Position numbers and translations under genes: made by a program
Assembly (NCBI RefSeq): GCF_000143415.4
Contig: NW_003314369.1
Coordinates: 502,006-566,005, forward strand
Direction of reading: 5' to 3'
Source of the DNA: Selaginella moellendorffii
Lineage: Eukaryota > Streptophyta > Lycopodiopsida > Selaginellales > Selaginellaceae
DNA length: 64,000 bases
Shown here: piece by piece, positions 12,792 to 23,542 of the stretch
How the letters are laid out: the number at the start of each line of letters is the position of its first letter
Numbering within the stretch: the stretch's first letter is position 1
Notes under the pieces: generated by a model
The model's database searches: none
Seen by the model: only the letters and a program-made list of their open reading frames with translations
Told to the model about the DNA's origin: nothing

Positions 12792-14620
12792 AGAGGTACA
12801 TATCGGTCAAATGCAACTCCTTTTCTTCTCGAAAGCCATCACGTTGCTCTTTTTTTCTTTTTTTTTTGTCTTTTTTCTCATATTGTTTTTCTTTCGCAGA
12901 TAAAATCTGTAGCATATTCCCCGCGGTTTACGAAAAAGCGGGGCGTCTGTTTCCATCCCTGTCTGTCAAGCGAGACAAAAATGTTGAAATGGAGCCTCTG
13001 ACAGATTGCTCAGCCGCGGTACGTCGACATTCTCGGCGTATATAACTTGTGGTGTGTACAGGATCATAGGAGAGAAATAAGTGAGCGTTGGGACAGTCCA
13101 TTTCTCCATTCGTCGCGGTGAGTACCTTTCATAGTTTTTGGTTGCGGTGGCTCCACAAGTTTTTGTGAAGAAGAGACAAGCGAGCCGTGCTACTTGTCCT
13201 CAAACTCGAGATCAAGCCGAGCTCTTTAGACAAAAAAAAATTGGCGAGAAGAGCTTGATTACATGCGACAGGACTTAAGAACAAGCAGCACACGCATTTA
13301 CGTTTGTGCCCACTCTAAAACTGGTATCGGTTGGTTGTTTTGGCCAGATTTTTTTGCGCGTCGGCTGCTTGCAATCGCCCTCCAAACCCATTGGAGTTTC
13401 TTTCACTCTAAAAATTTGAGAAAGCTGCCAGTCACCCACTGGGATGTTCTGTCATTACTATATTTTCCTCATACGAATCATAGTTTCCTATATTGTCAAT
13501 ATCAATCGCTAGCGATCTAGGCTATAATATTGAGCTTTCAAAACAGGCTGTATGGAACAATCGCGGATTAACTCACGAGACAAGGCTGTGGAGAATCACA
13601 ACATGGGAGTATCTTTGCGGGCCTGCTGCTGGAAGAACAGTTTTTTCTATGGACTTATTCCCAGTCCATAAAATCTAAGTTTCCAGTCGGGGGAGCTGCG
13701 TGGTGCACAAACGCCCACGACGCCACATCGCTTTCTCTTCTGGGTGCTATGACTGTGTCCTTTAGAAAAATGGCCCTTCGCTAAGTTGGCCGATCAAGAA
13801 TCTTTGGAACAAAGAGAAAAAAGTATTTTTTTGCTAGTTTTCCTTTTGACAGGCAGGCTGATCAAACAAAGAAAAGAAAAAACCCTTCCATGGTTTTGCT
13901 GGTTTTCCTTTTGACAGGTAAAATCTCGCGGAAGAAGCCTTTCAAAGGCTGCCACTCTTTGGTCTGCTTGGTTTGCTCGCTTTAAACTTATCCCTGGGAG
14001 CCAGGGCTCTCCTTTGGACGCTACTCCTTGTCCACGAACAAGGAATGGACGGCGATGATAGATAGATGCATAGACATTGCGAAAAATTTGATCTCACGCG
14101 CCCACAATTCCTCGAGAAATCCGCGTTATTGTCCCTTCATGACATGGATAGCTACAAAGAAAATGCACAGAAGAAACAAACCTTGGGTACACGTGTCACG
14201 CTCGTGGCCGATCAAGCTGCTGACGTGACATGACCGCGGCGCCGCGCTTGACGTCCTACCAGCTGGCGGTGTGGGCCTTTCAAAGTCACGTGGCCCTACC
14301 ATAACCACAAAAAGCACATGGAATATGCTAATGAGATGCTTTCCCTGGATCAAAGCCACGTGAAGACTATATCCATTTGGCCGAAGCATAATCCAACATT
14401 CCCCTGGTTTGTTTTAGTCGGGACAAACACGATTTTGTCAACTCCTTAGCCCTAAAAAAGCTTTTGATTCGATGACGTTTTGCAAACCATGCAAGGGAAT
14501 CGAGCAAACGTTGTGGGCCATGGACATGAAATATAATCTCGATTTGGATTATTGCAAAGAAAGGGACATCCGCTTGTAATGTGTCGATCGCAATAGTCCC
14601 AATCACACCAATCAATCAAG
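12792..14620. other. Intergenic stretch: probable 3' UTR then no recognisable gene
   Basis: After the BPI/LBP stop, a possible 3' UTR intron starts at GTACATATCGG and would end at CGCAG near 12900, after a long pyrimidine tract (12840-12895). A 21-bp direct repeat built on TTTTCCTTTTGACAGG occurs near 13836 and 13898, separated by about 60 bp. No open frame has a credible protein. The right part (14185-14365) holds the G-box cluster listed separately. Confidence 0.5.
14186..14366. promoter_or_regulatory. Cluster of ACGT/G-box-like elements upstream of the APRR2-like gene
   Basis: Five ACGT-core sites within about 180 bp: TACACGTGTC near 14188, TGACGTGAC near 14220, TGACGTCC near 14249, TCACGTGGC near 14286 and GCCACGTGAAG near 14355. 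Such sites bind bZIP and bHLH factors (HY5, PIF, ABF types) in plants. They lie 1.1-1.3 kb upstream of the APRR2-like start, so assignment to that gene is inference. Confidence 0.4.
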
Positions 14621-14621
14621 A

Positions 14622-14945
14622 CCCTTTTCTTTTCTCCTTTTTATCTACCCCACATAGTAAATTCTTGCCCTAATTTTGTCACACCGCGCCTAATTTCCCG
14701 TGACCCTCTTTCTTCTTTCAAGCAGGCAACCCACCACAACCGCTTACAATGCAATGTTTCAATGCACTCTGTAGATATACATAGCCAGGCATGTGAATGT
14801 GAACAGTAACAGATAAAAGAAAAAAGAAAGCAACCGAAGGTAAAAAGGCAACACGATTCGAACACGAGATTTCCGGGAGCTTTCATTTCAATCCGCAATG
14901 GAAGATTCGCACCTCACCGGCTACACCCGGTGCTCACAGTCCTTC
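14622..14945 (-). mobile_element. Candidate tRNA-derived SINE
   Basis: Read on the minus strand, the 5' end has an A-box-like stretch (GTGTAGCCGGTGAGG) followed about 60 nt later by a B-box-like stretch (GTGTTCGAATCG). A non-coding body of about 220 nt follows, ending in an A-rich tail (plus strand 14622-14650 is T/C-rich). This order is that of tRNA-derived SINEs. No target-site duplication was found and I do not recognise a named family. Confidence 0.4.
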
Positions 14946-15492
14946 AGTACTGGAAGAGCCGGTCACTTTCCTCTTTGTCTCTTTGTTCTAGCGAAGAGTG
15001 TGGCGAGAACAAGCCGCCATAGATAATAGATGGCGAGTTCTTCCCTCTTTCCTTCTCATTTCCTGGCAGCGATTTTCCAAGAGGAACTGCCGCAGAGAAT
15101 CCTCCGCGCCTGAAACGCGGCCCTGGATCGAGAAAGGGAGAAGTTCTCTTACAATTCGCTGGCTTTGAGCTCCAACCAAGTCTCCTGGCCGGGAATTCAT
15201 GGCAAATCCGCCAATGCGTGCTCCACTGGAATGCAGGTTGACACAGGAGGATCCAAACCACCGCCACCATTTTAGTCGTCGCGGCCTTATCCACACAGGG
15301 CCACAGCGGGGACTACTCATAGTAGCTCAAGAACAGCACTAGGAATCGCAAGCCGGTGGTGCCTGGGAAGAGAACCAAAGGAGTGGATTTGGTCAGTCCT
15401 TTCGAGGAATTTAATGCAGGTTTCAAGCTCGAGAGTGACAGAGGAATCAAAGAACTCACCGCAGAGGGGCTTTGGATCTCGCAGCAGCAGTC
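14946..15492 (+). other. 5' flank/leader region of the APRR2-like gene
   Basis: About 550 bp with no recognisable protein on either strand. It probably contains the core promoter and 5' UTR of the gene starting at 15493. Open frames on the minus strand here (14944-15320, 15313-15822) look like random arginine-rich translations. Confidence 0.4.
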
Positions 15493-18179
15493 ATGCCGCA
15501 AGACAAACTCCACGGCTGGAAGGATTTCCCGAAGGGACTGCACGTACTCGTCGCGATTGCCGATGGTGACGACCGGGAGGAAATCAGTGGCATACTCCAA
15601 TCCTGCAGCTATCGAGGTAGAGCGACGGGAAAAGAAAAACTCATCACTCCCTTCTCCTCTTTCTTCCCTGGGATGCTCTGCTCTGCTGCCTCTGACTCGT
15701 CTCCTTGTTTCTATCGTTTCCTGTTCCAACGTTTTCCCGGTGTCTCGTTCTCGTAATGCTGTCCCGGATCTGCGGAGAAATCGTAGCAAGCTCCTCCACA
15801 CGGCGTCCCGCACTGCATACATTAACGTTGGCTTAAGTCTAAAAAATGATATGCCTGTGCAAAGAAAATCTCACGTACCTCTGGCCACGAAACCATCCTG
15901 TCTGTCTTGTGTGCATCGGGTAGCCAACTGAGTGAAAGAGGTCTTTGTCAGCTCTTTGTATGGTGGATTTACGGACAGCTTTTGTGCATGCGCAGTCACA
16001 GCCTTCACTAGCGAGGAGGATGCTCTCGCGGCGATTGAAAAGCCCAAGACCCCGTTCCATGCCGCAATGGTTGACGTAAGTTTGTGTTGCTTATGTCGAT
16101 CCACTCACAATCGTCTTTTGATGTTCCAGGCAACCAATCGGGATATCTTCGATGGCTTCAAGGTGCTCGAGGCTGCAAAGGAGTTGGCCGTCATAAGTAA
16201 GCTGACAGAACTAGCGGGTTTTACCTCACACTGTTTGTGGTTCCTGCGACAGTGATTTCCAGCACAGAGGATATTGAAACCATGATGCGAGCAATATCTG
16301 TAAGTAGAAAACACCAGCAATTGCGTCAGATTTTCAATACTTGTTGAAACCAGCTCGGTGCCGCGGATTTCCTCCAAAAGCCTTTCTCCGAGGAGAAGCT
16401 GAAGAATATCTGGCAGCATGTTGCTCGGAAGGTCAGGATACAATTTCTGCAGAACCACCTCGCTCACATTTATCACCTTTCAGGCTATGCTTTCAACAAA
16501 CAGCGAGCCAGCTTCCACAGTAGCCGACCACGAAGTTAAGCCCGAAACGCTTGACGATGGCGACCAAATCGAGAGCCAAATGCAATCGTTTGATGATCTG
16601 GGATGTATAATTGGGGAGTCATTTCACGAATGCGAAAAGTTCCCAGAAGTAGAGGAACCTGCAGCAACGGAAACCAAAGAAGGTTTTGACGTAAACGGTA
16701 AACTTTACGACTTAGAAAGAGAGTTCATGAGGTCGACGAACCTGGAGTTTTGCACAGCCGAAGGGACTTGTATAAAACTTGAGATTGACGACACGCTGGA
16801 CGACTTGAACCTCGGAGATGGCATCGTTCTAGACGGGGAAGGAGCCACGGAGTTCGAGCTCGACCCTTCATTATTCGTTGGCTTTCCAGATTCTGACTCT
16901 GACTCTGCGCTGGATATCAACTTCGAAATGCTTGATTCCGGAGACACGCACGAGTCAGAATTTGACGGAGAAGAAGCGATGATGTTGGCTCAAGTCCTCA
17001 AAACCGAGGACGAAGTTGTACGTAACGTTTCGGAATCTTCAGAGTCCATGAGCAGCTCCACAAAGGAAAAGGGTGAAGAGGAGACCAAGCCCGAGAGAGC
17101 AGCAAAAAGCTGCAAATCTGCACCAGGAAGGAAGAAGATGAAGGTGAATCTGCTTCATACGTTAAAAAAAAATACATGTACAAACTAACGTCATTTTTCA
17201 GGTGGACTGGACACCGGAGTTGCATCAAAAGTTTGTACAGGCCGTAGAACAACTTGGCGTCGACAAAGCCATACCGTCCCGTATTCTGGAACACATGGGA
17301 GTCAAGTGTCTAACGAGGCATAACATTGCGAGCCATTTACAGGTAACTCCTGCAACAACATCATCAAAGATCAGCAAACTAACAGAGAGTGCATAAAAAT
17401 CCCACCTTTTCAGAAGTACCGCTCGCACCGGAAACATCTTCTGCAACGAGAGGCCGAAGCAGCAGTAAACTGGAGCCATCGTCGACATTCCGATACCTGG
17501 TCTAAAAACCGGGCGCCAACCCAGTCACGTCAAACACCAATTTTGCCTGCACCACCACCCGGTGGAGTTCCATTGCTTGTGTGGGGGCATCCAACCATCG
17601 ATCACTCTTCGGCTCATATGTGGCAACAGCAGCAACCACCTGTGACTCCTCCGCCATGGCAAGCACCGGACGGAACCTTGTGGCAACACCCTGCTGTAAG
17701 TTCCTCGGTCTTCGAACTTGAATGATCCAACTTGTGTGGAAACAGGTTTGCTTTCCTCCTTGGGGTCACGCACCAGCACCAGGAACACCAGTTTATCCCA
17801 ACTGCATGGTCTGCTATAAACTTCGAGTTTTCCTTCTTAACCAGTACCTTGTTTCCTTTGTTTTCCGCAGAGAGTACCAGTCGCACCTGTGATTGCTGTG
17901 CCGCAACCCCCTGCACCTCCACTTCCAGGAGAAACTCTCAGCCCCCCGGCATGCCATCCGGTAATCTCTTCATTTTGCCCGGTAGCCTCTGCTGATAAAA
18001 GTTTCCACGTTGTTCTTTTCTTCCTGGTAAAGCCTCGGGAGGTCGTTGACGCTGTGATAAGTGAGGCCCTCACCAATCCCTGTACACTTCCGCTGGGACT
18101 AAAACCTCCTTCGATGGAAAGTGTGATGTCCGAGCTAGTGAAACAAGGAATCACCATAACACCTCCAACGCCTTCTTGA
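15493..18179 (+). CDS. APRR2: APRR2/GLK-like transcription factor: receiver domain plus GARP DNA-binding domain
   Basis: Nuclear regulator of the GARP family, related to Arabidopsis APRR2 and the GLK chloroplast-development factors. The ATG at 15493 begins the conserved APRR2-type start ([20 protein letters not shown]). The first exon joins in frame across an intron of about 370 nt to [17 protein letters not shown]. The receiver ends [20 protein letters not shown], retaining the conserved Lys of the K-P motif. A Glu/Asp-rich acidic region follows (about 16540-17090), then the GARP domain [20 protein letters not shown] with [20 protein letters not shown]. The C-terminus is Pro-rich and ends with the family GCT-like box ([20 protein letters not shown]). 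Unlike Arabidopsis APRR2, which as I recall has Glu, the phosphoacceptor position here is Asp (AAMVDATNRD). About ten exons, all with GT-AG junctions. Confidence 0.9.
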
Positions 18180-19055
18180 CGAGCAAAACCTCTGAGGTTC
18201 AAAAAATCCGTCGACATATACTACTATCGTCGCTTTTTCCCTTCCCGTTTTCCCGTTTTTCGTTGAGGAGACCATGCTGTTCTGCAGAAACATCACTGAA
18301 AGCCTTGCAAAAGAGCTGAGGTTGTAAAAGTTCCAGTTTTGGCGTGGTGATGTACAGACCTGTACAAGAAATAAAAACACATTTGAGAGATTAAAAAAAA
18401 AAAACACACTTCGATTTCCTGCTAACTCAACTGGTTCCTTCATTCCAGCTTTCAGGTGGCGTCGATCTTTCTCTTTCTCTTCGCAGCACCAGGCCCTGCC
18501 AAACGCATTTATCAGAGTGACATACAAATCTGGAGAATTTCCGTCTCACCCGAGACTCCCTCCGTGTGTCCTTGGCAAAAGATTATTGAATTCGCTGCCA
18601 AGATCGTCCCTCTCACTGTTCCTGTCCACATCCAGACGAGGAAAAGCTTGCAAGAAAAAAGCAGTACAGAAAACATGAACTTACTTTAATCAGCCGCAGT
18701 AGCAAAGGTACTTTAAATCTCACGCCTCTTTGAGCCTGTCTTGGCTGCTACGCAAGAAAAGGTCCGCTCTGATCGCCAGCGAGAAAGTAATAAGCGAAAG
18801 CGAAAGCCTCGCGCAGGAATCGGGTCGCGTTCGTCTGAGCATGTTGATAAAGTTAAACAACTTTATTGACTTCCACTCCCTGCAAGCTATGTACAACTTT
18901 GGCCAAGGCTACGTTCCACCCATCCGTAATCCATCCATTCCCTGCTTTGATTTTGCTCTGCGAGGCGGATACTATCAGTACGTAACCTGTGTCGATTATT
19001 TCGATCCTCCTCCTGTCCCGTCCTGTGAGAAGCACTCCTACCCCCTACATTCTTC
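18180..19055. other. Convergent intergenic region between the APRR2-like and CDF-like genes
   Basis: Holds the 3' UTRs of two genes that point toward each other. An AATAAA signal occurs near 18369, followed by an A-run near 18394. No further gene is recognisable. Confidence 0.45.
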
Positions 19056-20412
19056 TCATGTCCCTTCACTGCTCTTGTTGGTATCAGACGCTGTCTTTGG
19101 GTGACCATCCAAATCATCCGGACCCGGCTTGGTCCCGCTGGTTTCCTGCTGAAAGGCCTTAAACATCCCCCCTGTGGAGATCGTGTCCACCTTGTTGGAG
19201 CCCGTCGCAATGTCGGCCAGAAACGAGCTGCCGCGGCTGGCATCCCCTTGAGCATCAATCCTCAAAGTTTTCGGGGCCCATAAAGACCCCTCTGGCCGCT
19301 TGGCCGGTCCCGCCCCTGCCACTGACTTCTCGTCCCTCATGTGCTTCCCCAGCGCCGTGTGAACATTCTGAGCGAGAACCTTTGCGGCTGCTGTTGCCGC
19401 GGTCGCGGCCATGCTCCCCCAAGGACTGTTGCTCCAGCCAGCCCAGCCGGGGAGATTCCATGGGCCCGTGCCATTGAAAAAGGCGTAGGGCCAAGCCGTC
19501 GTACCACCGCCACCCTCCCTGCACTCCTGGGCCGGGTTGGACACCGATGACCCGCAAGTCGAGTCGTCTCTGGAATCGTTGCTGCCTTCACTTGTGCTGC
19601 TCTGCTGCTGCTGAGACTGCCTTGAAGGATCCTCTTCAGTGCTGCGTGAAGTCGCGAACCCCCGGATGAAACCAAAACTTCCGCCTCTCCCGGCGTCGCT
19701 TGCTCGGCTAACCTTGCAGCTCGAATCCTGCTGCGGGAGCTTCGTCGCCAGCTTTCTCTCGGAGCTCTGCCCGGGATTCTGCTGAGGAGGAAGATCACTC
19801 CCGGCAGCGGCAGCAGCACCACCACCACCACCACCACCATTTTCCAATCGCCCGTTCTTGTTCTTCCGGCGCCCGGCACCCACTGGAACGTTTCTCAGAG
19901 TGCCCCCGGCTGTCCAGTACCTCTGGCAGTTCTTGCAAAAGTGTCGAGGCTGGTTGACGTTGTAGTTGTTGAAGTAGCAAAATTTGGTGTCGAGGCTATG
20001 GCAGCGGGGGCAGGACACGGGCTTCTCAGGTCTCTTGAGTGGCCTGCCGCTCCTTTTGTCCTCTTGCTCCTCCGGCCTCCTTGGCACCTCCGCTACACCG
20101 CCGCCGCGGCCACCGTGATCCTCCTCCTCCTCCTCCCTTTTCAAGGCTTTGTCATCGTCGCTGCCGCTGGTGCTGGCGGAGAAGCTCGCGATCTCTTCCG
20201 CGGTATTCGATATCACCTGTGATGTTTGTTTGCTCGCTAAAACTCGTAGATTTCCAAAAAGCACTTACCTCGGACTTCGCCAATTCAGCGGGCGACGCGG
20301 CTTGATCCTCGTCCGCCGGTGTCACGGACAGCGAAATCTTCATACCAAACAGCTTCACGGCGTGGGAGAGCTCCCGCTTGGCCGCGCTCTGCCCGCTTTC
20401 TTTCACCGCCAT
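19056..20412 (-). CDS. CDF: Dof zinc-finger transcription factor, cycling Dof factor (CDF) type
   Basis: Plant-specific DNA-binding protein recognising AAAG cores; CDF members act downstream of the clock in photoperiod and stress responses. Two exons, 20269-20412 and 19056-20216, joined by a 52-nt GT-AG intron, give about 434 aa. The start at 20412 is followed by the CDF N-terminal motif ([11 protein letters not shown]). The Dof finger is complete: [20 protein letters not shown] through CKNCQRYW, spacing C-x2-C-x21-C-x2-C. Downstream are a poly-Gly/Ala run, a central tryptophan-rich block ([19 protein letters not shown]), and a C-terminal CDF-like block ([20 protein letters not shown]). In flowering plants these C-terminal blocks bind FKF1/GI. 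The gene converges on the APRR2-like gene. Confidence 0.93.
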
Positions 20413-21060
20413 GACAAGAAGAAATCCGCCAATGCCAGAACCGGTGCCTAGCTCAGCGTATCTCCAAGAAAGATCGCCGCCTTACTTCTGGCAAGAATGC
20501 AAGTGGCGCGGCGCTGGGGATGGCGATTATGACGCACAGATCAGAAAAGATTGGGGAATTTGGGAGCAAGCGCACCTGGATTGACGAGATTGGCATGGAT
20601 CGGAGCGAAATCGAAGCTGTGGGAGCGCACATTCCATCAAACCCTGACCAGAGGCCGCCGCGAGAGACGAGGCGAGAGCGAAGAAAGGAGATAAAAGAAA
20701 AACAGTGTTTTTAGGGTTTATAATAAGCTGTTTACTTCAAAATCGGCTTCTATGATTAGGACCATATCGCGACTGACGTGGCGCGCCAGCATTGGGTGCA
20801 CAATAAAGTGACCACGAGGGCCTTTGCCTACGTGGCGGTAGCAAAATTTCGCCGGAAATCCTCTTCGTTGGTTTTCAAGGAGAAATCCACATCGTAGAAG
20901 ATGATCTTTTTGGTCCGCCACGTAGAAAGGCCGGCTGCCACGTGACGCGTCATGGTAGGCAGAAAAGATATGCAAGTAAAAGACTCTTTTTGGTACTGGA
21001 TAAGCACGGGCCACGTGATGAAAATTGATGGACGGCCGGGATGCTTGTAAAATCAAATCT
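20413..21060 (-). promoter_or_regulatory. Upstream region of the CDF-like gene with five ACGT/G-box cores
   Basis: ACGT cores occur at TGACGTGGC (20774-20782), TACGTGGC (20829-20836), GCCACGTA (20917-20924), GCCACGTGAC (20937-20946) and GCCACGTG (21010-21017), all within 250 bp and 360-600 bp upstream of the start codon. A frame spanning 20718-21056 on the minus strand looks accidental. Beyond 21060 the composition changes sharply to AT-rich. Confidence 0.45.
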
Positions 21061-22944
21061 GAGAAAGGTAAGTTTTATAACCTAATATTTTAATAGAAAG
21101 GTAGATAAAACTTTCACTATTTACCAATTCACGTATATTAAAAACCATTGCAGAATATTCTCATTCCAAAAATGCAAAAAAAATCCTATATAAATGAATA
21201 TTCTCAAATAAATGCACAAGAGTGAGATACTCTCTATATAAAGGGAACTTCTCTCCATTTATTTTGTATTTGGAAAATCTTGAAATGCATTCCAAGGATT
21301 TTCCAAGAATGCTTGAAAACTTGACAATCATTCTTTCATTGGTCCAAAAACAATTTGAAAACACTAGGGCTACATATAAATGGAACAACTTTCATCATGG
21401 TTTATTTATAGAGTACAAAGTGGATAATTTTAAAGTATATAACATTTGGCATACCATTACAAAATCCATAAGTGTCTCCCTTTAATGCTTCTTTACAACC
21501 TAAGAACTTTAACTACTTCCCATCTTTCCAAAAGGATATGAGATGCAGGTGTACAATTATATATTATTATTAGTATAGTGGAGATTTGGTAGTTGTTGGA
21601 TTGATTTCAATCTGAACCACTTGCATTATATATAATCTAGGGTTTTCTTGCTAATCCGATATACATATTTTATATTCCATACACTCTAAATTTTAGAAAT
21701 TTATGTATTTATATTAAAATTAACATTTTTAAGAATTTAAAGTTAAAACACTTTTTATACTTTTATTCTATCAAAATTTTTATATTCTTGATTTTTTAAT
21801 CCATATCCTATGGTCCAAAAAAACTAACTATGCAATCATTTATAGATTGTGGCTGTTATTATTGGTTAAATTGCTAAAGCTTGCCAAATGCTAAAGTACT
21901 AGTTGCATGTATCATCCTACATTTATATTTATGGATCAAGCATTCAGACATTTATTATTTTCATTAGTCAAGGATTATATAGACAAAACACCCCACCCTA
22001 AAGAAGTGTTCTATCCAAGAGATTTAGAAGTTTGAATGCTTGATCAATAGAGTTAATGAAAATGCATTGTGACTCAATGTGAGATTCTATTATTTTATAT
22101 ACCACAGCTACTATAGCATTTGACAAACTACAGTAATTTAAGTAACCACAATAGACTTTGTAAATGATAGGAGTGGGATGGCTAAAGCTACTGACCATTT
22201 CACAACAATGTTTTTGAGGATTTGAAACCTTTACTGATAATTGCCTCTAATAAAGTAGTCTTTTCTATTGAAAAATCTATGTGTTGACTAGTACACTATA
22301 AGGTTTATTGGAAGCTTGTCTTGAAACACCTTCATAAGCAAATAGTGTTCTTGAACACATATAAGTCTAAAAGTGTAGGGATGGTGGTTGGAATGCACTT
22401 AAGGAACAATTGCGAAGTCATAGCATCCAAACATGTATCCACTCGGATCATCATTTTCATCTCTATGTATGCAACAAGATTAGTTAGTGACTAATTATTA
22501 TTGACTAATCACAAGTTCCCACCTCTTTCTCGATGACTCATTTTTGAAAAGGGGTATGGTTGTGTAAACAATTTAATCTGCCAATTTATAATATGTCTAA
22601 ATCTTCCTGACGGGGTTGATTTCTTGCTCAAGGGAAGTTAGGCCTTTGGCCTTCTTCCTATATCCCTGCAGGCAGGGATGTATCATTCTTTTGTAAGCCG
22701 AGTGGTACTTAGAGTAGCAAGGGTGGCTAACTCTGTTAGTCATTTCCTTGTCAGCGACGGCTAAAGAGTGTCTGAGTCTTAATGTCTTTGAATATAGAGG
22801 AGAGGTTGTTCCATAACTCATTTCAGTCGGTGTGTTTCCCATATAGTGTGCTTTCCATTAACTTTTGAAGTTATTTCCTAAACGGTTTGCTACTTAAGCA
22901 TGCATCGACGAGGACGTCAATCTTCCCCAAGGGGAGGAGAGTGA

Positions 22945-23333
22945 CACGAATGTGACTTCGGGTATCGAAAGATACTTGTCGGCTAGTCCTTAGGAACACT
23001 CTTTCCTTATTGCCATGACAGTAGGAGGTCGGTATAATTAGTTCCTTTTATCATTCCCACTTGAGCTAATTAAAAAACTGGTCAATGACCTTGCACTTAA
23101 ATTGGTAAACATAAGGTAAGAACTTTATGTGTTTCTTGCTGAGCATACTCGGCCTAGTTTAAGAAACTCGTGTCATTGGTTTGCACTTGCTAGTATCAAG
23201 AACCCCCTCAATATTAAGTCTAGTCTCTCAATATCATTATCATTTCGGTCCCAAGTGTTATTTATGGAAAGTGTCTAAATTCGCTTATTTGGCATATCTA
23301 CGGAATGTAGAGATCGGCCTGAACACAATGGTG
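22945..23333 (+). repeat. Left arm of an inverted dispersed repeat pair
   Basis: This segment matches the reverse complement of 28614-29065 over most of its length with many substitutions. Shared words include TTATTTATGGAAAGTG, TCTAAATT, GACAGTAGGAGGT and GAACACAATGGTG. It is probably part of a repeated element such as an LTR. Confidence 0.65.
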
Positions 23334-23542
23334 ATAAGGTTTAAGCCTGGTAGATTGGATACCTTGTTAATATATTATTTTATTTATATTAATAAAAATG
23401 ATAAAACTACATATTAATTTACAATACAAAATAAAAAATTTAATAAGTCAAATAAAATTCAGAATATCAGAATCTTAAAAGTATATTCTAGGTCTATTTA
23501 AGAACATACTACATATCCAATCTACCAAGCTTAAACCTTATC
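23333..23542. mobile_element. Candidate MITE with 29-bp terminal inverted repeats
   Basis: The left end (23333-23361) and the right end (23514-23542) are inverted copies of each other with one mismatch in 29 bp; the shared core is GGTTTAAG...GGTAGATTGG. The 150-bp interior is AT-rich and non-coding. Total length is 210 bp, typical of non-autonomous DNA elements. A copy lacking the left end is at 33829-34010. No clear target-site duplication was found. Confidence 0.6.

Noticed and set aside
15313-15822. 169-codon minus-strand frame overlapping the first exon of the APRR2-like gene
   Set aside because: Antisense shadow; the plus strand carries the conserved APRR2 N-terminus.
18456-18689. 77-codon plus-strand frame after the APRR2-like gene
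   Set aside because: No recognisable domain; it lies in the shared 3' UTR interval of two convergent genes.
20718-21056. 112-codon minus-strand frame upstream of the CDF-like gene
   Set aside because: No similarity, no signal or domain; it coincides with the G-box-rich promoter region.
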